Source: Verrucomicrobiaceae bacterium (lineage in GTDB: Bacteria; Verrucomicrobiota; Verrucomicrobiia; Verrucomicrobiales; Verrucomicrobiaceae). Taken from it: a DNA stretch of 64,000 nucleotides. Made by a program: the position numbers and the translations under genes. The stretch covers positions 90,955 to 154,954 of the forward strand of contig JAIYDW010000245.1 of NCBI GenBank assembly GCA_027487315.1, in the 5' to 3' direction. Positions 62,519 through 64,000 of the stretch are shown here, in pieces (position 1 is the first letter of the stretch; every line of letters begins with the position of its first letter). Under the pieces are notes generated by a model. It was not told the DNA's origin, searched no databases, and worked only from the letters and a program-made list of their open reading frames with translations.

Positions 62519-63487
62519 TCAACAAGCCACCCCATCCGCCCGCATCTGACGGAACCACTCCACAAACCGTGGAATCCCCTCATGAATGTGCGTCGTCGGC
62601 TTGAAGTTCAGCAGTCGCGTCGCCTTGCTCACATCCGCCGAGGTCAAAGGCACATCCCCCGGCTGCTCCGGCAACTCATTCACAATCGCCTTTTTCCCCA
62701 CCGCCGCCTCAATCGTCGCGATCATCTCATTCAACGTCACCGTCTGCGAGCCCCCCAAGTTGAAGATATCACAAGTCGGCCCTTCGCTATACCGCAGCGC
62801 ACCCAAAATCCCGTCCACAATGTCCGTCACAAACGTGTAATCCCGCGCCGTGTGACCCGCACCATACTTGTCAATCGACAGCCCATCCTCAATCCGACGT
62901 GTGAACTTTGAAATCGCCAAATCCGGCCGCTGCCTCGGTCCATACACCGTAAAAAACCGCAAACACACCGTCTTCATCCCATACAGCTGCGAGTAATTCG
63001 AGCACATCTGCTCCCCCGCCATCTTCGTCATCGCATACGGACTGATCGTCTGCAAAATCGCATCCTCCTCACTGAACGGCACCTTCTTGTTCACTCCGTA
63101 AACCGATGAACTGCTCGCAAACACAAAGTGCTTCGTCCCCACCTTCCGCGCCGCCTCCAGCAGATAAAACGTCCCCTTGATGTTCACATCAATGTACAGC
63201 TCCGGCTGCTCAATCGAAGGCCTCACCCCGGCCCGACCAGCCAGGTGAATCACCGCATCCGGCTTGAAAGACTCCATCGCAGCCGACACAAACGCCGCAT
63301 CACTCAGTTCCCCCTCCAAAAGCGTCACCCGATCCGCAAACCCCCGCACATTCGACCTCTTGATCTCTGGGTTGTAGTAGTCGTTGAAGCTGTCCAAAAT
63401 CGCAATCTCACCCGCCTGCTCCTTGAGCAAACGTTCAACCGTATGGGAACCAATAAATCCGGCACCGCCGGTCACAAGAATCTTCAT
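62519..63487 (-). CDS. NAD-dependent nucleotide-sugar epimerase
   Basis: A 322-aa extended short-chain dehydrogenase/reductase. The ATG at 63487 starts the conserved NAD-binding motif VTGGAGFIGSHTVERL. Other landmarks are HLAGRAGVRPSIEQP, catalytic SSSSVYG, YAMTK (Tyr and Lys), and RFFTVYGPRQRPDLAI. The AGVRPS and FTVYGPRQRPD segments match UDP-glucuronate 4-epimerase-like enzymes, which supply UDP-galacturonate for surface polysaccharides. Other sugars such as UDP-galactose are possible. It is a single gene convergent with the small toxin pair. Confidence 0.85.
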   Translation of the reverse strand: MKILVTGGAGFIGSHTVERLLKEQAGEIAILDSFNDYYNPEIKRSNVRGFADRVTLLEGELSDAAFVSAAMESFKPDAVIHLAGRAGVRPSIEQPELYIDVNIKGTFYLLEAARKVGTKHFVFASSSSVYGVNKKVPFSEEDAILQTISPYAMTKMAGEQMCSNYSQLYGMKTVCLRFFTVYGPRQRPDLAISKFTRRIEDGLSIDKYGAGHTARDYTFVTDIVDGILGALRYSEGPTCDIFNLGGSQTVTLNEMIATIEAAVGKKAIVNELPEQPGDVPLTSADVSKATRLLNFKPTTHIHEGIPRFVEWFRQMRADGVAC

Positions 63488-63658
63488 GGAAAATAGAGGA
63501 AGCATGAAACCTCAACCCAATCCCCCTCTTTTGCAATCCCCATCTCCCATCTCTCCCGATCCTGCTAGCCGACCGCAGGAAGACAGCCCGCCATGGCCAA
63601 CCCGTAGGGAAGCGTAACGTAGCAATCCTGTCTACCCCACACCGCCCGCCCAAACCCC

Positions 63659-64000
63659 TCACCCCACCACCCGCCGCGCCTTCGCCGTCACCCACTTCCC
63701 AAGCTTCATCCGCCGCTCAATCACCAACCCCGCCGCCTCCCCCGCCTTCAAACACTCATCCGCCTGCGTGTGCAGAATCCCCGACAAAAACACCACCCCA
63801 CCCGGCTTGACCACCTTCAAAATCGTCGGGAACGCGTTCTCCAAAATGTCCGCAAACAAATTCGCCGCCACCACATCCCAGCGCTGCGCCTTCGTCGGCT
63901 TCCACTTCAACACATCCACCTCATCAAACCCCACCTCAAGCACCCCATTCCACAATCCATTCTCCCACAATACCAACACCGCCTTCGTATCAAAAGCACA
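63659..64000 (-). CDS. prmA: Ribosomal protein L11 methyltransferase-like protein, C-terminal part
   Basis: The frame is open through the right edge, so the start lies outside the window; the track's GTG start at 63979 is an artefact. The segment WDVVAANLFADILENAFPTIL followed by LKPGG-like VVKPGGVVFLSGIL is typical of the SAM-dependent PrmA family that methylates ribosomal protein L11. The C-terminus (GLVIERRMKLGKWVTAKARR) also fits. Upstream residues CAFDTKAVLVLWENG correspond to the end of the SAM-binding region with some divergence. The symbol is provisional. Confidence 0.7.
   Translation of the reverse strand, partial: CAFDTKAVLVLWENGLWNGVLEVGFDEVDVLKWKPTKAQRWDVVAANLFADILENAFPTILKVVKPGGVVFLSGILHTQADECLKAGEAAGLVIERRMKLGKWVTAKARRVVG

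Noticed and set aside
1-64000. Transposase, integrase, tRNA attachment site or CRISPR array that would explain the island
   Set aside because: I looked for recombinase-like ORFs, tRNA-like ends and regularly spaced repeats and found none, so the island boundary rests on the duplicated HTH genes alone.

Overview
The window looks like a chromosomal segment of a Verrucomicrobiota bacterium, probably Verrucomicrobiales. The evidence is a DUF1549/DUF1553 plus DUF1501 pair, a planctomycete-type cytochrome with an SHD1-like domain, an Agl23/TIGR03663-type membrane protein, a short ParC-like topoisomerase subunit, C-rich third codon positions across the core genes, and few Shine-Dalgarno sequences. 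This placement is inferred from gene content; no 16S rRNA gene is present. I saw no tRNA, rRNA, CRISPR array or intact insertion sequence.

Region 1 (1-4.5 kb) is accessory: a lipoprotein cut by the left edge and missing from the ORF track, a glycine-zipper protein, a large membrane-anchored propeller-like protein, and a truncated copy of a double-HTH regulator gene.

Region 2 (4.6-18.3 kb) is the most interesting part. Eight co-directional, tightly packed genes form one probable operon that resembles a modular, NTP-dependent bacterial conflict (defence or programmed-death) system. In order they encode an SGNH esterase, a trypsin-EEP nuclease/phosphodiesterase fusion, an effector-associated-domain (EAD) P-loop ATPase, a degenerate trypsin-STAND NTPase with a helical tail, an EAD-trypsin with an intact triad, an EAD1-like helical protein, a membrane-anchored coiled-coil protein with an inactivated protease-like domain, and a class 3 lipase. 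The inferred logic is that STAND and ATPase sensors use homotypic EAD contacts to recruit or activate proteases, and lipid or nucleic-acid hydrolases act as effectors. Copies of a double XRE-type HTH gene, in the same orientation 14,468 bp apart, flank the operon. This suggests an island bounded by direct repeats.

Region 3 (19-32 kb) returns to host-like sequence. It holds a small lipoprotein, a radical SAM protein, a c-type cytochrome with an SHD1-like domain, a secreted hypothetical, an exonuclease-DNA ligase fusion, the DUF1501 and DUF1549/1553 genes, and a large secreted zincin-like protein.

Region 4 (32-42 kb) has a topoisomerase IV/gyrase A subunit convergent with a GlcD-like FAD oxidase, an unrecognised protein, an ExbB-ExbD-TPR cluster, a class II-type cytochrome and a secreted thioredoxin.

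Region 5 (42-49 kb) has an SGNH plus alpha/beta-hydrolase fusion, then a run of an exported hypothetical, a double ModA-like binding protein, a permease, an ATPase and a ThiF/MoeB-like adenylyltransferase. It is probably an oxyanion (molybdate/tungstate-like) uptake and cofactor module.

Region 6 (49-64 kb) has an RND efflux pair, PEP carboxylase, YqeY, QueG, a PH-domain membrane protein, a 163-bp near-palindromic MITE-like element, an Agl23-like protein overlapping ApbE, a small toxin-antitoxin-like pair, a nucleotide-sugar epimerase, and the end of a PrmA-like methyltransferase cut by the right edge.
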